A stretch of 64,000 nucleotides of DNA from Nocardia anaemiae NBRC 100462 (GTDB lineage Bacteria; Actinomycetota; Actinomycetes; Mycobacteriales; Mycobacteriaceae), in contig NZ_BDAZ01000045.1 of assembly GCF_001612725.1 (NCBI RefSeq), forward strand, positions 62,001 to 126,000, given 5' to 3'. Each line of letters opens with the position of its first letter. Positions within the stretch are counted from its first letter, which is position 1. Below the pieces are notes generated by a model. That model saw only the letters and a program-made list of their open reading frames with translations. It searched no databases and was not told where the DNA came from. Positions 34,232-43,209 of the stretch are shown piece after piece. The translations under genes and the position numbers were made by a program.

Positions 34232-34267
34232 GCAATTCGCCCGGTGCGTGTCCACCGGGCGAATTGC
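34232..34267 (+). terminator. Strong hairpin after the NmrA-like gene
   Basis: GCAATTCGCCCGGTG and CACCGGGCGAATTGC form a perfect 15-bp stem with a 6-base loop, 7 bases past the stop and between convergent genes. Confidence 0.75.
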
Positions 34268-34322
34268 CGTGCGCAGTCCCACAGTGGTTCTCGGGATCCG
34301 CGGGTTCCTGCAAGGGGTGTGA

Positions 34323-36341
34323 TCAGTGGGCGGTCAGGTCGTAGAGGGTGATGCCGTCGACTTCGGTCGCGGTGAAGTGCTCTTCCACCCACTTGCTGAT
34401 CTCGCTGCTGGTGCCGGAGCGGCCGAAACCGAATCCGCCCTCCGCACCGCCGCGATTGCCACTGCCGATGAAGTAGTGGATCTTTCCATCGGCGACATAC
34501 TGCTTGAACTGGTCCAACGTCGGTGACGGATCGCTGCCGTTGAAGCCGCCGACCGGCATGACCGGCAGTTCGGTGGCCAGCTGGAATCCGGCGGCGCTGT
34601 TGGAGCCGGTGGCGGCGGCGACCCAGGTGTAGTCGGAGCCATTGTTTTCCAGCAGTGCGATGACCTTCTCGCTCGGCCTGCTCGCGCCGAGCAGACCACC
34701 GGCTGGGCCGCCCATCATCGGATTGCCTGCTTCGCCAATGCCTTGTTCCCTAGCGCCATTGCGTGCAGCGCCATTCGCATTCCGTCCACCCGGCATACCG
34801 CCACCGAAGCCGCCTTCGGAGTTGGCTTCGGCCCAGGGTGGAGGTCCGAACATGCCGAACCGCCCGACATTCGGTCCCGCCGACGGGATCCCGCCCTCGT
34901 GTCCGGTCGAAATGGTCTGGGCCGAGTACGCGACGGGCCCGGCCAATCCGGTGAATGCGGCGGCCACGGCCGCGACCAGCGCCAGCTTCCGCGGTGCGGG
35001 CAACAGCACCGCGATGGTCGCGAGCACACCGACCACCAGCACCGCCCAGCGCAGCCACGGCACGAAGCTCGAACTGCGCGACAGCAACATCCACGACGTC
35101 GCCGTGGTCAGGCCGACCCCGAGCCCCGCGAACAACCGGACCCACAGGCGGTGCCGATCCCGCCACAGCTGAACCGCGCCGATACCGACCAGTGCGGCGA
35201 CCGCCGGAGCCAGTGCCACCGTGTAGTACTGGTGGAAGATGCCCGCCATGAAGCTGAAGGTCAGGCCGGTCACCAGTAGCCAGCCACCCCACAGGATCAG
35301 TGCCGCGCGCCGTCCATCGGTGCGAGCAGCCTTGCCGCGCAAGAGAATTCCCGCCACGAGCGCGACCAATGCGGCGGGGATGAGCCAGGCGATCTGACCG
35401 CCCTGCGCAGGTTCGAACATCCGGGTGATCCCGGTGCTGCCCCACATGCTGCCGCCGCCACCGCGCGGCATATCGCCACCGCCAGGCGTGACGCTGCCGC
35501 GTTCGTTGCCGTTCAACCGGCCGAGCCCGTTGTAGCCGAGGGTGAGTTCGACGATCGAATTATCATGTGACCCACCGATCCATGGCCGCGAAGACGCGGG
35601 CCACAGTTCGACCGTGAGCAGCCACCAACCCGCCGCGACGATCATCGACAACCCCGCCGCGAGCAGCTGCAGGATTCGCTTGCCGAGCTTGGGTGGACCC
35701 GCGAACAGATAGGTCAACGCCAGCGTCGGCACCACCAGCAATACCTGCAATTGCTTGGTGAGGAACCCGAATCCGATGAAGACACCGGTGAGCACCAGCC
35801 AGCGGGTTCGCCCGTCCTCGACCGCCCTGGTCATCGCCCAGGCCGCCGCGATCATCAGGAATACCAGCAGCGCATCCGGGTTGTTGAACCGGAACATCAG
35901 TGCGGCGACGGGCGTCACCGCGAGCGCCAGTCCGGCGATGAGTCCGGCCGCGGGGCCGAATGGCCTGCGCACCGTCGCCCATAGCAGTGCCACCGACGCG
36001 ACGCCGAGCAGTACCTCCGGAACCAGGATGGTCCAGGAATTCAGTCCGAACGCCCGCACCGATAGTTCCATCAACCACAGCGAGGCCGGTGGTTTGTCGA
36101 CGGTGATCGAGTTCGCGGCATCCGAGGAGCCGAAGAAGAAGGCCTTCCAGGAACTCGAACCCGCCTGTACCGCGGCGGAATAGAAGGAATTCGCCCAACC
36201 GCTGGCACTGAGGTTGCACAGGTAGGCGATTCCGGTGCCGAGCAGCAGTACCGCCAATGCGGGGTATTCCCAGCCGATCTCGCGCTTGCGGCGCGATTGC
36301 GGCGGTACCGCTGTCGACGGTGCCGTGAGCGTAGCCGTCAC
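34323..36341 (-). CDS. Glycosyltransferase family 39 membrane protein
   Basis: A 672-residue integral membrane glycosyltransferase of the ArnT/PMT_2 type. After a short cytoplasmic tail come about eleven to twelve helices, the first periplasmic loop with SGWANSFYSAAVQAGSSSWK and ITVDKPPASLW near residues 47-92, a Gly-rich loop (SVTPGGGDMPRGGGGSMWGS) near 285-304, and a 150-residue C-terminal exocytoplasmic domain containing GPPPWAEANSEGGFGGGMPG. Such enzymes move a sugar from polyprenyl phosphate to a cell-wall acceptor outside the membrane. Its ATG overlaps the stop of the GT2-GtrA gene, so the two act together. Confidence 0.9.
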   Translation of the reverse strand: MTATLTAPSTAVPPQSRRKREIGWEYPALAVLLLGTGIAYLCNLSASGWANSFYSAAVQAGSSSWKAFFFGSSDAANSITVDKPPASLWLMELSVRAFGLNSWTILVPEVLLGVASVALLWATVRRPFGPAAGLIAGLALAVTPVAALMFRFNNPDALLVFLMIAAAWAMTRAVEDGRTRWLVLTGVFIGFGFLTKQLQVLLVVPTLALTYLFAGPPKLGKRILQLLAAGLSMIVAAGWWLLTVELWPASSRPWIGGSHDNSIVELTLGYNGLGRLNGNERGSVTPGGGDMPRGGGGSMWGSTGITRMFEPAQGGQIAWLIPAALVALVAGILLRGKAARTDGRRAALILWGGWLLVTGLTFSFMAGIFHQYYTVALAPAVAALVGIGAVQLWRDRHRLWVRLFAGLGVGLTTATSWMLLSRSSSFVPWLRWAVLVVGVLATIAVLLPAPRKLALVAAVAAAFTGLAGPVAYSAQTISTGHEGGIPSAGPNVGRFGMFGPPPWAEANSEGGFGGGMPGGRNANGAARNGAREQGIGEAGNPMMGGPAGGLLGASRPSEKVIALLENNGSDYTWVAAATGSNSAAGFQLATELPVMPVGGFNGSDPSPTLDQFKQYVADGKIHYFIGSGNRGGAEGGFGFGRSGTSSEISKWVEEHFTATEVDGITLYDLTAH

Positions 36342-37594
36342 TGCTGTCCGCCCTCGGTGACCAGCGCCGTGCGGGTGGCCGTCGGGTTACGGAAGACCCA
36401 TCGCAGACCGACGAATCGGATCAGCGTGGCAATGAGATTGGCAACCACGAGTACGAACAATTCCAGATGCACGGCGGCGTCGGGGGCCCATCGGTGCAAG
36501 GCGAACAACGAGCCGCTGGTGACCAATAGGCCGAAGCCGAATATCAGCAGACCTTGGAATTGGTGCGACACAACGCCATTCGATCCACGCACCCCGAAGG
36601 TGAAGGCGCGGTTGGCGGCGGTATTGCCGATCGCGGTGATCAGCAGCGCGACGAAGTTCGCCACCTGCGCGCCGGTCATGGGCTGCAACACCAGGTACAG
36701 CAGCATGTAGGCGAGCGTGGAGATCACGCCGACTATCGCGAACCGCACCACTTGCCCGACCATCCCCAACGGCACACCTGGCACCAGTGGTTCCCGTCCG
36801 ACCGAGCGGCGCAGCTCGTCCAACGGCAGCGCGCCGGTGGTCAGCCCGCGCAGCAGTCGCCACACGCCGAGCAGGTCCTTGCGCGCGGTGTCGATGATGT
36901 CGACCCGGCTGTCCGGATCGTCGATCCAGTCGACCGGCACTTCGTGGATGCGCAGTCCGGCCCGCTCGGCGAGCACCAAGAGTTCGGTATCGAAGAACCA
37001 TTCACCGTCTTGCACCAGCGGCAGCAGTCGCCGCGCCACATCGGTGCGCATCGCCTTGAAACCGCACTGGGCATCCGAAAAGCGCGCCTGCAGAGAGGCT
37101 TTCAGGATCAGGTTGTAGCAGCGCGAGATGATTTCGCGCTTGGGTCCGCGCACGACTCGCGACGCCGCGTCGAGCCGGGTGCCGATGGCCAGATCGGAGT
37201 GGCCCGAGATCAGCGGAGCGACCAAGGGCAGCAGCGCATTCAGGTCGGTGGACAGATCCACGTCCATGTACGCGACGACCTGGGCGTCGGAGTGCTCCCA
37301 CACCGCGCGCAGCGCACGGCCCCGGCCCTTCGCGTCGAGGTGCACGACCCGCACGTCATCGAGTTCGTCCGCGAGCAGCTGGGCCACCTGCATGGTGTCG
37401 TCGGTGCTCGCGTTGTCGGCTACGGTGATCCGGGCCGGGAACGGGAATCCGTCGCGCAGGTAAGCGTGCAGCCGTCGCACACAGACGCCCAGGTCGGCCT
37501 CTTCGTTGTAGACGGGGATCACGACGTCCAGCACGGGCGTGATCACCGTTTCGGTCATTTCCGCCCGGTGCGCGGCGGTCGTCGATTCGGTCAT
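36338..37594 (-). CDS. Bifunctional GT2 glycosyltransferase/GtrA flippase-like protein
   Basis: A 418-residue fusion. The N-terminal about 260 residues are a family 2 glycosyltransferase (VVIPVYNEEADLG near 24-36, metal-binding YMDVDLSTD near 109-117, and QCGFKAMRT), as in polyprenyl-phosphate sugar synthases. The C-terminal about 140 residues form four helices of the GtrA family (RFAIVGVISTLAYMLLYLVL and following), proposed to flip the lipid-linked sugar. Synthase, flippase and the GT39 transferase next to it make a complete route to glycosylate a surface polymer (inference). ATG 37594 or 37558 could be the start. Confidence 0.92.
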   Translation of the reverse strand: MTESTTAAHRAEMTETVITPVLDVVIPVYNEEADLGVCVRRLHAYLRDGFPFPARITVADNASTDDTMQVAQLLADELDDVRVVHLDAKGRGRALRAVWEHSDAQVVAYMDVDLSTDLNALLPLVAPLISGHSDLAIGTRLDAASRVVRGPKREIISRCYNLILKASLQARFSDAQCGFKAMRTDVARRLLPLVQDGEWFFDTELLVLAERAGLRIHEVPVDWIDDPDSRVDIIDTARKDLLGVWRLLRGLTTGALPLDELRRSVGREPLVPGVPLGMVGQVVRFAIVGVISTLAYMLLYLVLQPMTGAQVANFVALLITAIGNTAANRAFTFGVRGSNGVVSHQFQGLLIFGFGLLVTSGSLFALHRWAPDAAVHLELFVLVVANLIATLIRFVGLRWVFRNPTATRTALVTEGGQQ

Positions 37595-37663
37595 GGTGAC
37601 TACCCTCGCGAACCGCGCTGGCCCCTGGCTGGGCCCTACCTGTGAGGTTCCTGGGGACTGCGG

Positions 37664-38299
37664 CTAGCGCACTCGCCGGATCCGCAGCACGGTGTCGGTA
37701 CGAAGCCCCACCTGCCCCTCCGGCCCGGTTACTTCCCGCTCGACCGCGTCCTTGGTCTCGACGTGCCAGTCCGTCCCGAGCGCAAGTCCGTCGATGACCT
37801 CATCCATGGTCGGGAAATGCACGTCATGGCGGTCCTCGATAAACGAAGGCCACCCCGCATGCCCCGCGATCAGCAAAACCCCGCCGACACCCACCGCCTC
37901 CGCGGCCCGCCGCAAAACCTTCGTCCGCTCGTCGTCCTGCGCCACCGGTGAATGGAAGAACTGCGCCGAAACCAGATCGAACTCACCGTCCGGAAACGAT
38001 TGCGCCAGATCGTGTTCGGCGAACGTGATGCGCTCCCCGACACCTGCCTCGTCGGCATGCACTGCCGCTCGCCGCAGCGCTGTCACGGACACATCGACCG
38101 CGGTGACCCGCCATCCCCGTGCCGCAAGCCAAACAGCGTCCGCACCCTCACCACAGCCGAGGTCCAATGCGGTCCCCGGCTCGAGCTCCGCGGCCTCACG
38201 CACCAACAGCGGATTGGGATTGCCGGTCCAAATCTGATCCCGATCCTGATAAAACCCCTCCCAGAACTCCTGGGTGCCGGTTGCGGTGCCCTCGCCCAT
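37664..38299 (-). CDS. Class I SAM-dependent methyltransferase
   Basis: A 211-residue methyltransferase. Motif I is ALDLGCGEGADAVWLAARGW near residues 43-62, the acidic end of strand 2 is VTAVDVS, and motif post-I is ITFAEHDLAQSFPDGEFDLV. The N-terminus FWEGFYQDRDQIWTGNPNPL is typical of the tellurite-resistance/thiopurine-methyltransferase-like group in actinobacteria. The substrate is unknown. It lies 69 bases upstream of the glycosyltransferase pair on the same strand, but the longer gap leaves co-transcription open. It is divergent from a TetR gene, which may regulate it. Confidence 0.88.
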   Translation of the reverse strand: MGEGTATGTQEFWEGFYQDRDQIWTGNPNPLLVREAAELEPGTALDLGCGEGADAVWLAARGWRVTAVDVSVTALRRAAVHADEAGVGERITFAEHDLAQSFPDGEFDLVSAQFFHSPVAQDDERTKVLRRAAEAVGVGGVLLIAGHAGWPSFIEDRHDVHFPTMDEVIDGLALGTDWHVETKDAVEREVTGPEGQVGLRTDTVLRIRRVR

Positions 38300-38376
38300 G
38301 TGTCGCTCCCATCGATATCGCGTATCTCGGCCCTGTTCGGATGATGTATGACCGACCCGCCATAACGCCAACTTTG

Positions 38377-38391
38377 TTGCCGTTTCGGCAA
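38377..38391. promoter_or_regulatory. Palindrome between methyltransferase and TetR genes
   Basis: TTGCCG-TTT-CGGCAA, a perfect 6+3+6 inverted repeat, lies in the 140-base divergent gap, 49 bases before the TetR start. It is a reasonable TetR operator. Confidence 0.45.
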
Positions 38392-38439
38392 ACGGGTCCG
38401 CTGAGGTGCGCGGCGGGGGTTGGTACGGTCGGATTCGTG

Positions 38440-39162
38440 ATGCGCAGTGGGCGGGGAGTAGATGCGGGGACGCCCAGGCGGGTCGATGCTCGGACCGAGC
38501 GGTGGCGCGAGCACCGGGTGAAGGTTCGGGCCGAGTTCGTGGATGCGGCGTTTCGGGCGCTGGACAAATTCGGGCCCGAGGTGAGCATGGGGGATATCGC
38601 CAAGGAGGCCGGGGCGGCCAAGCCGAAGCTTTATCGGCACTTCGAGGATAAGACGGATCTGTACAACGCGATCGTCGACCGGGTGCGCGACATGCTGTGG
38701 GAGCGGATCGTTTCCAGTGCCGATCTGACCAATGATTCGGCGCGCGAATTGATTCGACGGGGCGCGGCCGAATATGTGCTCGTGGTATCCGAGCACCCCA
38801 ATGTCTTCCGGTTCATGCTGCACAGCCACTTCACGCAGCGGGCCGATGAATCCGAGCGGGCACTGCAGTCGGCTCGGCAATCGGCCAAGCGGGCCGCGGA
38901 CCTGTTCACCGGACTGCTCGCCGACAAATCCGTCGAAGTGTCCAGCGTCGAACTCGTCAACTATTCGGTATTCGGTGCGGTGGCCTCGGCCACCGACTGG
39001 TGGCTGGGCGTGAACCGGCTACAGGCACACACAATGCCCAGCGAGAAATTCGTCGCCTACCTGGCCGAGATCATCTCCGCACTGGCCGAGGCCAATGCGC
39101 GGCTCAACGGCATCCGCATCGACGCGGACCAACCGCTGCACCTCGCATTCGCCAGCGACTGA
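38440..39162 (+). CDS. TetR family regulator
   Basis: A 240-residue TetR protein with an Arg-rich N-terminal tail of about 35 residues, then the HTH domain (AEFVDAAFRALDKFGPEVSM then GDIAKEAGAAKPKLYRHFED near residues 37-76). The C-terminal half contains FGAVASATDWWLGVNRLQ. The start is ATG 38440 or the GTG just before it; TACGGT sits about 10 bases upstream and could be a -10 element for a leaderless message. It is divergent from the methyltransferase gene. Confidence 0.88.
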   Translation: MRSGRGVDAGTPRRVDARTERWREHRVKVRAEFVDAAFRALDKFGPEVSMGDIAKEAGAAKPKLYRHFEDKTDLYNAIVDRVRDMLWERIVSSADLTNDSARELIRRGAAEYVLVVSEHPNVFRFMLHSHFTQRADESERALQSARQSAKRAADLFTGLLADKSVEVSSVELVNYSVFGAVASATDWWLGVNRLQAHTMPSEKFVAYLAEIISALAEANARLNGIRIDADQPLHLAFASD

Positions 39163-39181
39163 TCTGTACCCACCGGTGGCA

Positions 39182-39210
39182 CCGACCGCGAGCGCGCCAT
39201 TAGCGGTCGG
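39182..39210. terminator. Hairpin between convergent TetR and thiD genes
   Basis: CCGACCGC and GCGGTCGG give an 8-bp stem with a 13-base loop, 20 bases past the TetR stop. It has no U tract. Confidence 0.35.
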
Positions 39211-39317
39211 CTCTCGCATCCACTTCGAACCACATCGTTCTCGTCAACCGCATCGTCGAGGCCAACGGTGTCTGCGATGCCCACAGTATGACCCCACCCA
39301 CCGACAAGTTTCGGCGG

Positions 39318-40160
39318 TCAGGAATGGGACAGACGCCAGAGCGGGGAGACGGGGCCGTGGCCTGCGCCGAGGTCATACGAGGCGGCCAGGCAGCGGTAGG
39401 TCCAGTCCTTGGCGAATTCGACGGCATCGGGAACCGAGTAACCGTTGGCGAGGGCGCATGCGATGGCCGCGGCCAAGGTGTCGCCGCCGCCGTGGTCGTT
39501 GCCGGTGGTGATTCGCGGGGCGGTGAATTCCAGGAAACGATCGCCGTCGAAGAGCAGATCGGTGCTCACGGTCGAGGATCGCAGATGGCCGCCCTTGACG
39601 ATCGCCCATTGCGCCCCGAGCTTGTGCAGCGCCTGCGCCGCCTGCCGCGCCGAAGCATCGTCGACGACCTCGATTCCGGTGATCAGCCGTACCTCGTCGA
39701 GATTCGGTGTCACCACCGTGGCCAGCGGAATCAGCGTGTGCCGCACCGCGTCCAGCGCCTCCTCGTGCAGCAGCGGATCGCCGTGCATGGATGCCGCGAC
39801 CGGATCGACCACCAGCGGCGTCCGATCCCTGCCGATCCCGACTTCCTGACACACCGCCGCGACCGACTCGATGATCGCGGTAGAGGCCAACATGCCGGTC
39901 TTGGCCGCCCCGACCCCGATATCCCCGACCACGGACCGCACCTGGTCGGCCACGACCTGCGGCGGAATCTCGTGGAACCCGCTCACCCCGACCGAGTTCT
40001 GCACCGTCACCGCGGCCACGGCCACACAAGCGTGCACCCCGCACAGAGCCATGGTTCGCGAATCGGCCTGGATGCCCGCGCCGCCGCCGGAGTCGGTCCC
40101 GGCGATAGTGAGGACGCGAACCGGGGTCTGCCCGTCGGGCACGAGCGGCAGGAATTTCAC
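39318..40160 (-). CDS. thiD: Hydroxymethylpyrimidine/phosphomethylpyrimidine kinase
   Basis: A 280-residue ribokinase-fold ThiD that phosphorylates HMP and HMP phosphate for thiamine synthesis. Motifs: LTIAGTDSGGGAGIQADSRT near residues 17-36, AAVTVQNSVGV, VVDPVAASMHGDPLL, TPNLDEVRLITG, and the anion-hole region NDHGGGDTLAAAIA. The last has Asp where E. coli ThiD has Cys (HGTGC), common in actinobacteria as far as I recall. GTG 40160 is the likely start. It stands alone, away from thiC and thiE, as in the mycobacterial order where it lies next to thiC. Confidence 0.92.
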   Translation of the reverse strand: MKFLPLVPDGQTPVRVLTIAGTDSGGGAGIQADSRTMALCGVHACVAVAAVTVQNSVGVSGFHEIPPQVVADQVRSVVGDIGVGAAKTGMLASTAIIESVAAVCQEVGIGRDRTPLVVDPVAASMHGDPLLHEEALDAVRHTLIPLATVVTPNLDEVRLITGIEVVDDASARQAAQALHKLGAQWAIVKGGHLRSSTVSTDLLFDGDRFLEFTAPRITTGNDHGGGDTLAAAIACALANGYSVPDAVEFAKDWTYRCLAASYDLGAGHGPVSPLWRLSHS

Positions 40161-40252
40161 ATCCCAGACCCTACTCAGCGTCGCCCCGACCATTCCGATC
40201 TGCCCGATCGCATACCTGTGCGGTGCACCGGTATGCGCGTTGGATCGTAGGA

Positions 40253-40525
40253 GTGTCCCTCACCCTGCACTGGTTTCTGTCGACCAATGGCGACAGCCGC
40301 ACTGTCGTCGGTGGTCACGGTGCGAACGCAACGCACTGCGCGGGCGAGCGTCCGCCCATCGCGGACTACCTCGGTCAGCTCGCGACGGCCGCCGAGACGC
40401 TCGGCTTCGACGCGGTCCTGACCCCGACCGACGCAGGGTGCGAGGACGCGTGGCTCACCACCGCGCGCTATGTCCGCACCGGCGAAAAGCCGGAAGTCGG
40501 GCGTCTGGAAGTCGTGTCGTCCTGA
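40253..40525 (+). pseudogene. Truncated alkanesulfonate monooxygenase (SsuD-like) remnant
   Basis: A 90-codon frame whose first about 75 residues match the N-terminus of SsuD-type FMNH2-dependent monooxygenases (LTLHWFLSTNGDSR, RPPIADYLGQLATAAETLGF, DAVLTPTDAGCEDAWLTTAR). It then jumps to GEKPEVGRLEVVSS and a stop; about 280 residues of the barrel are missing. An internal deletion is likely because the stop still overlaps the ssuC ATG (TGATG), as an intact operon gene would. It cannot be an active monooxygenase, but may still serve as a translated leader for the transporter genes. GTG 40223 is an alternative start. Confidence 0.75.
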
Positions 40526-41337
40526 TGGCGGTATCCACTGAACCGGTCCGTGTGCACCGCTTCACCCGAAATCTATTGCCGCTATTGTCGGTTGCCGTCT
40601 TCCTGATCGTGTGGCAACTCGTCGCGGCGGCCGGAATCTGGAGCGAAACCTTTGTGCCGCATCCGATTACGGTGTGGCGGGCGGCCATAGACCTTTCGAC
40701 GACGCACGACGGCGTTCGTGGTTACCAGGGCTATCTGCTGTGGGAACACCTTTATATGACGCTGCGTCGGGTGCTCGCGGGCGTCGTGGTCGGTGTCGCT
40801 ATCGGTGTCGCGCTCGGTGTCGCCATGGGAACCATCGGCTGGTTGCGCAGCATTCTCGAGCCGTGGCTCACCTTCCTGCGAACCCTGCCGCCGCTGGCCT
40901 ACTTCTTCCTGCTGGTGATCTGGCTCGGCATCGACGAAGCGCCGAAGGTCACCCTGCTGGCGCTCGCGGCACTGCCCGCGGCGGCGATTGCCACCACAAC
41001 GGCGGTGGCGGCCGCGCCGATCGGATTGGTCGAGTCCGCGCGAGCGCTGGGCGCGACTCGCGCGCAGGTGATTCGCGATGTGGTGTTCCCGGCCGCGCTG
41101 CCCGAAACCTTCACCGGTGTGCGGCTCGCGGTCGGCATGGCGTATTCGTCGGTCGTCGCCGCGGAGCTGTTCAACGGCCTGCCCGGCATCGGCGGCGTGG
41201 TGAAGGACGCGAGCAATTACAACAACACCCCCGTTGTGCTGGTCGGCATTGCCGCGATCGGAATTTCGGGATTGGTCATCGATGGCCTGCTGCGCGCGGT
41301 GGAACGCCGCGCGGTGCCGTGGAGAGGAAAGATATGA
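40525..41337 (+). CDS. ssuC: Aliphatic sulfonate/taurine-type ABC transporter permease
   Basis: A 270-residue inner-membrane permease with six helices. The coupling (EAA) motif is ESARALGATRAQVIRDVVFP near residues 171-190. Near the start LLPLLSVAVFLIVWQLVAAA is the first helix. The family carries sulfonates, taurine, nitrate or thiamine precursors; the SsuD remnant upstream argues for sulfonates. It is coupled to its neighbours on both sides by overlapping start/stop codons. Confidence 0.88.
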   Translation: MAVSTEPVRVHRFTRNLLPLLSVAVFLIVWQLVAAAGIWSETFVPHPITVWRAAIDLSTTHDGVRGYQGYLLWEHLYMTLRRVLAGVVVGVAIGVALGVAMGTIGWLRSILEPWLTFLRTLPPLAYFFLLVIWLGIDEAPKVTLLALAALPAAAIATTTAVAAAPIGLVESARALGATRAQVIRDVVFPAALPETFTGVRLAVGMAYSSVVAAELFNGLPGIGGVVKDASNYNNTPVVLVGIAAIGISGLVIDGLLRAVERRAVPWRGKI

Positions 41338-42383
41338 GTTCCCAGTCGTTTTCCAGACGCGTCGTGCGCGCGGTGGCCGCCGCGGCCATCGGTGCGGTGG
41401 CCTTCGCCGGATGCGCCGTCGACCACTCCGGCACCGATGCCAGCAAGCCGACCATTCGCATTGCGTACCAAAGCTTTCCGAGCGGTGACCTGGTCGTGAA
41501 GAACAATCGGTGGCTGGAGACCGAACTGCCCGGCTACAACATCAAATGGACGAAATTCGACTCCGGCGCCGATGTGAACACCGCCTTCATCGCCGAACAG
41601 GTCGACTTCGGCGCATTGGGTTCCAGCCCGGTGGCCCGCGGTCTGTCCGCGCCGCTGAATATTCCGTATCAGGTCGCCTTCGTGCTCGATGTCGCGGGCG
41701 ACAATGAAGCGCTAGTGGCGCGCAATGGAACCGGCATCGAATCGATCGCCGACCTGAAGGGCAAGCGCATCGGCACCGCCTTCGCCTCGACCGCGCACTA
41801 CAGCCTGCTCGCCGCGCTGGATCGAAACAGGTTGAGCGCCAATGATGTCAAGCTCGTCGATCTGCAACCGCAGGCATCGCTGGCGGCCTGGGAGCGCGGC
41901 GATGTCGATGCCGTCTACACCTGGCTGCCCACCCTGGACCAGCTGCGCAAGAGCGGCAAAACCCTGATCACCAGTCGCGAACTCGCGACCGCGGGCAAGC
42001 CGACCCTCGACCTGGGCGTGGTCTCCAAGGAATTCGCCCAAGCCCATCCCGATGTGGTCGATACCTGGCGCAAGGTGCAGGCACGCGCACTGGACACGAT
42101 CAAGAACCGTCCCGACGAGGCGGCGAAGGCGGTATCGGCCGAAATCGGTCTCAGCACGCAGGATGCCGCGCAGCAGTTGGGGCAGGGCGTATTCCTGACA
42201 AAGGAACAGCTCACCTCCAAGGAGTGGCTCGGCACCGAGGGCGCGGTCGGCGATATCGCGGTGAGTCTGCGGAGTGCGGCCGAATTCCTGGTGGCGCAGA
42301 AGCAGATTCCGGCTGCGCCGTCGCAGGAGGCGATTCGAGACGGCATCTATGTCAAGGGATTGCCCAGTGTCCTCGGCAGCTGA
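41334..42383 (+). CDS. ssuA: Sulfonate/taurine-type ABC transporter binding lipoprotein
   Basis: A 349-residue substrate-binding lipoprotein. The lipobox AFAGC puts the modified Cys at residue 27. The SsuA/TauA fold shows in IRIAYQSFPSGDLVVKNNRW near 40-59, VDFGALGSSPVARGL near 82-96, and LQPQASLAAWERGDVDAVYTW-like sequence near 181-200, which lines the ligand cleft. TauA-like features (YTWLPTLDQL) make taurine or another sulfonate plausible. The ATG overlaps ssuC by 4 bases. Confidence 0.88.
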   Translation: MSSQSFSRRVVRAVAAAAIGAVAFAGCAVDHSGTDASKPTIRIAYQSFPSGDLVVKNNRWLETELPGYNIKWTKFDSGADVNTAFIAEQVDFGALGSSPVARGLSAPLNIPYQVAFVLDVAGDNEALVARNGTGIESIADLKGKRIGTAFASTAHYSLLAALDRNRLSANDVKLVDLQPQASLAAWERGDVDAVYTWLPTLDQLRKSGKTLITSRELATAGKPTLDLGVVSKEFAQAHPDVVDTWRKVQARALDTIKNRPDEAAKAVSAEIGLSTQDAAQQLGQGVFLTKEQLTSKEWLGTEGAVGDIAVSLRSAAEFLVAQKQIPAAPSQEAIRDGIYVKGLPSVLGS

Positions 42384-43176
42384 AGAACTCACGGTGACGG
42401 CTGAACTGCCGATCACTGAGGGTGGCATCGTAATTCGCAATGTCTCGCACCGCTACGGCCGCGGCGCGCAAGCGGTCACCGCGGTCGGGCCGATCGATCT
42501 CGACGTGCCGCCGGGCGAATTCCTGGTCCTCGTAGGCGCATCCGGCTGCGGCAAAAGCACCCTGCTTCGCCTGATCGCGGGCTTCGAAACCGCGACCGAG
42601 GGCAGTATCGAGGTCTCCGGCGCGACACCGGTGCCGGGTAGATCCGGCGGCATGGTCTTCCAGCAGCCGCGGCTGTTTCCATGGAAGACCGTCGGCGGCA
42701 ATATCGATCTGGCATTGAAATACGCAGGGGTGCAGCGTGATCGACGTGCTGAGCGCCGAGTGGACCTGCTGCACCGGGTCGGACTCGACGGCACTGCGGG
42801 CCGCCGGATCTGGGAAATATCCGGCGGACAACAGCAGCGCGTCGCCATCGCCCGAGCACTCGCGGCCGAGCACTCGCTGCTGCTGCTCGACGAACCATTC
42901 GCCGCACTCGACGCCCTCACCAGGGAACGTCTGCAAGACGATCTGCGCCGCGTGGGACAGGGGCGCACCGCGGTCTTCGTCACCCATAGCGCGGATGAGG
43001 CGGCCTTCCTCGGTTCGCGGGTGGTGGTGCTCACCAAACGGCCGGGGCGGATCGCCCTCGACCTCCCGGTGGACCTGCCGCGCACCGGTGTCGACGCGGA
43101 CGAACTGCGCGCCTCTCCTGAGTTCGCCGCACTGCGTCGCGAGATCGGCCTTGCGGTGAAATCGGCGGCCGCCTGA
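42367..43176 (+). CDS. ssuB: Sulfonate/taurine-type ABC transporter ATPase
   Basis: A 269-residue ATPase. Walker A GASGCGKST is near residues 57-65, the Q-loop FQQPRLFPWKTV near 97-108, signature ISGGQQQRVAIARAL near 154-168, Walker B LLLLDEPFAALD near 174-185, and switch His VTHSADEA. GTG 42367 begins 17 bases inside ssuA. It completes a permease, binding protein and ATPase set. A Zur-like box starts 12 bases after its stop. Confidence 0.9.
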   Translation: MSSAAEELTVTAELPITEGGIVIRNVSHRYGRGAQAVTAVGPIDLDVPPGEFLVLVGASGCGKSTLLRLIAGFETATEGSIEVSGATPVPGRSGGMVFQQPRLFPWKTVGGNIDLALKYAGVQRDRRAERRVDLLHRVGLDGTAGRRIWEISGGQQQRVAIARALAAEHSLLLLDEPFAALDALTRERLQDDLRRVGQGRTAVFVTHSADEAAFLGSRVVVLTKRPGRIALDLPVDLPRTGVDADELRASPEFAALRREIGLAVKSAAA

Positions 43177-43187
43177 ATGTATCTAAA

Positions 43188-43202
43188 TGAAAACCATTAT
43201 CA
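43188..43202. promoter_or_regulatory. Zur box upstream of the COG0523 gene
   Basis: TGAAAACCATTATCA, within the imperfect 19-bp palindrome AATGAAAACCATTATCATT, closely fits the Zur consensus (TGA-AAT-ATT-TCA type). It ends 7 bases before the GTG of the CobW-family gene, so zinc-bound Zur would block that promoter. Confidence 0.75.
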
Positions 43203-43209
43203 TTAAGGA

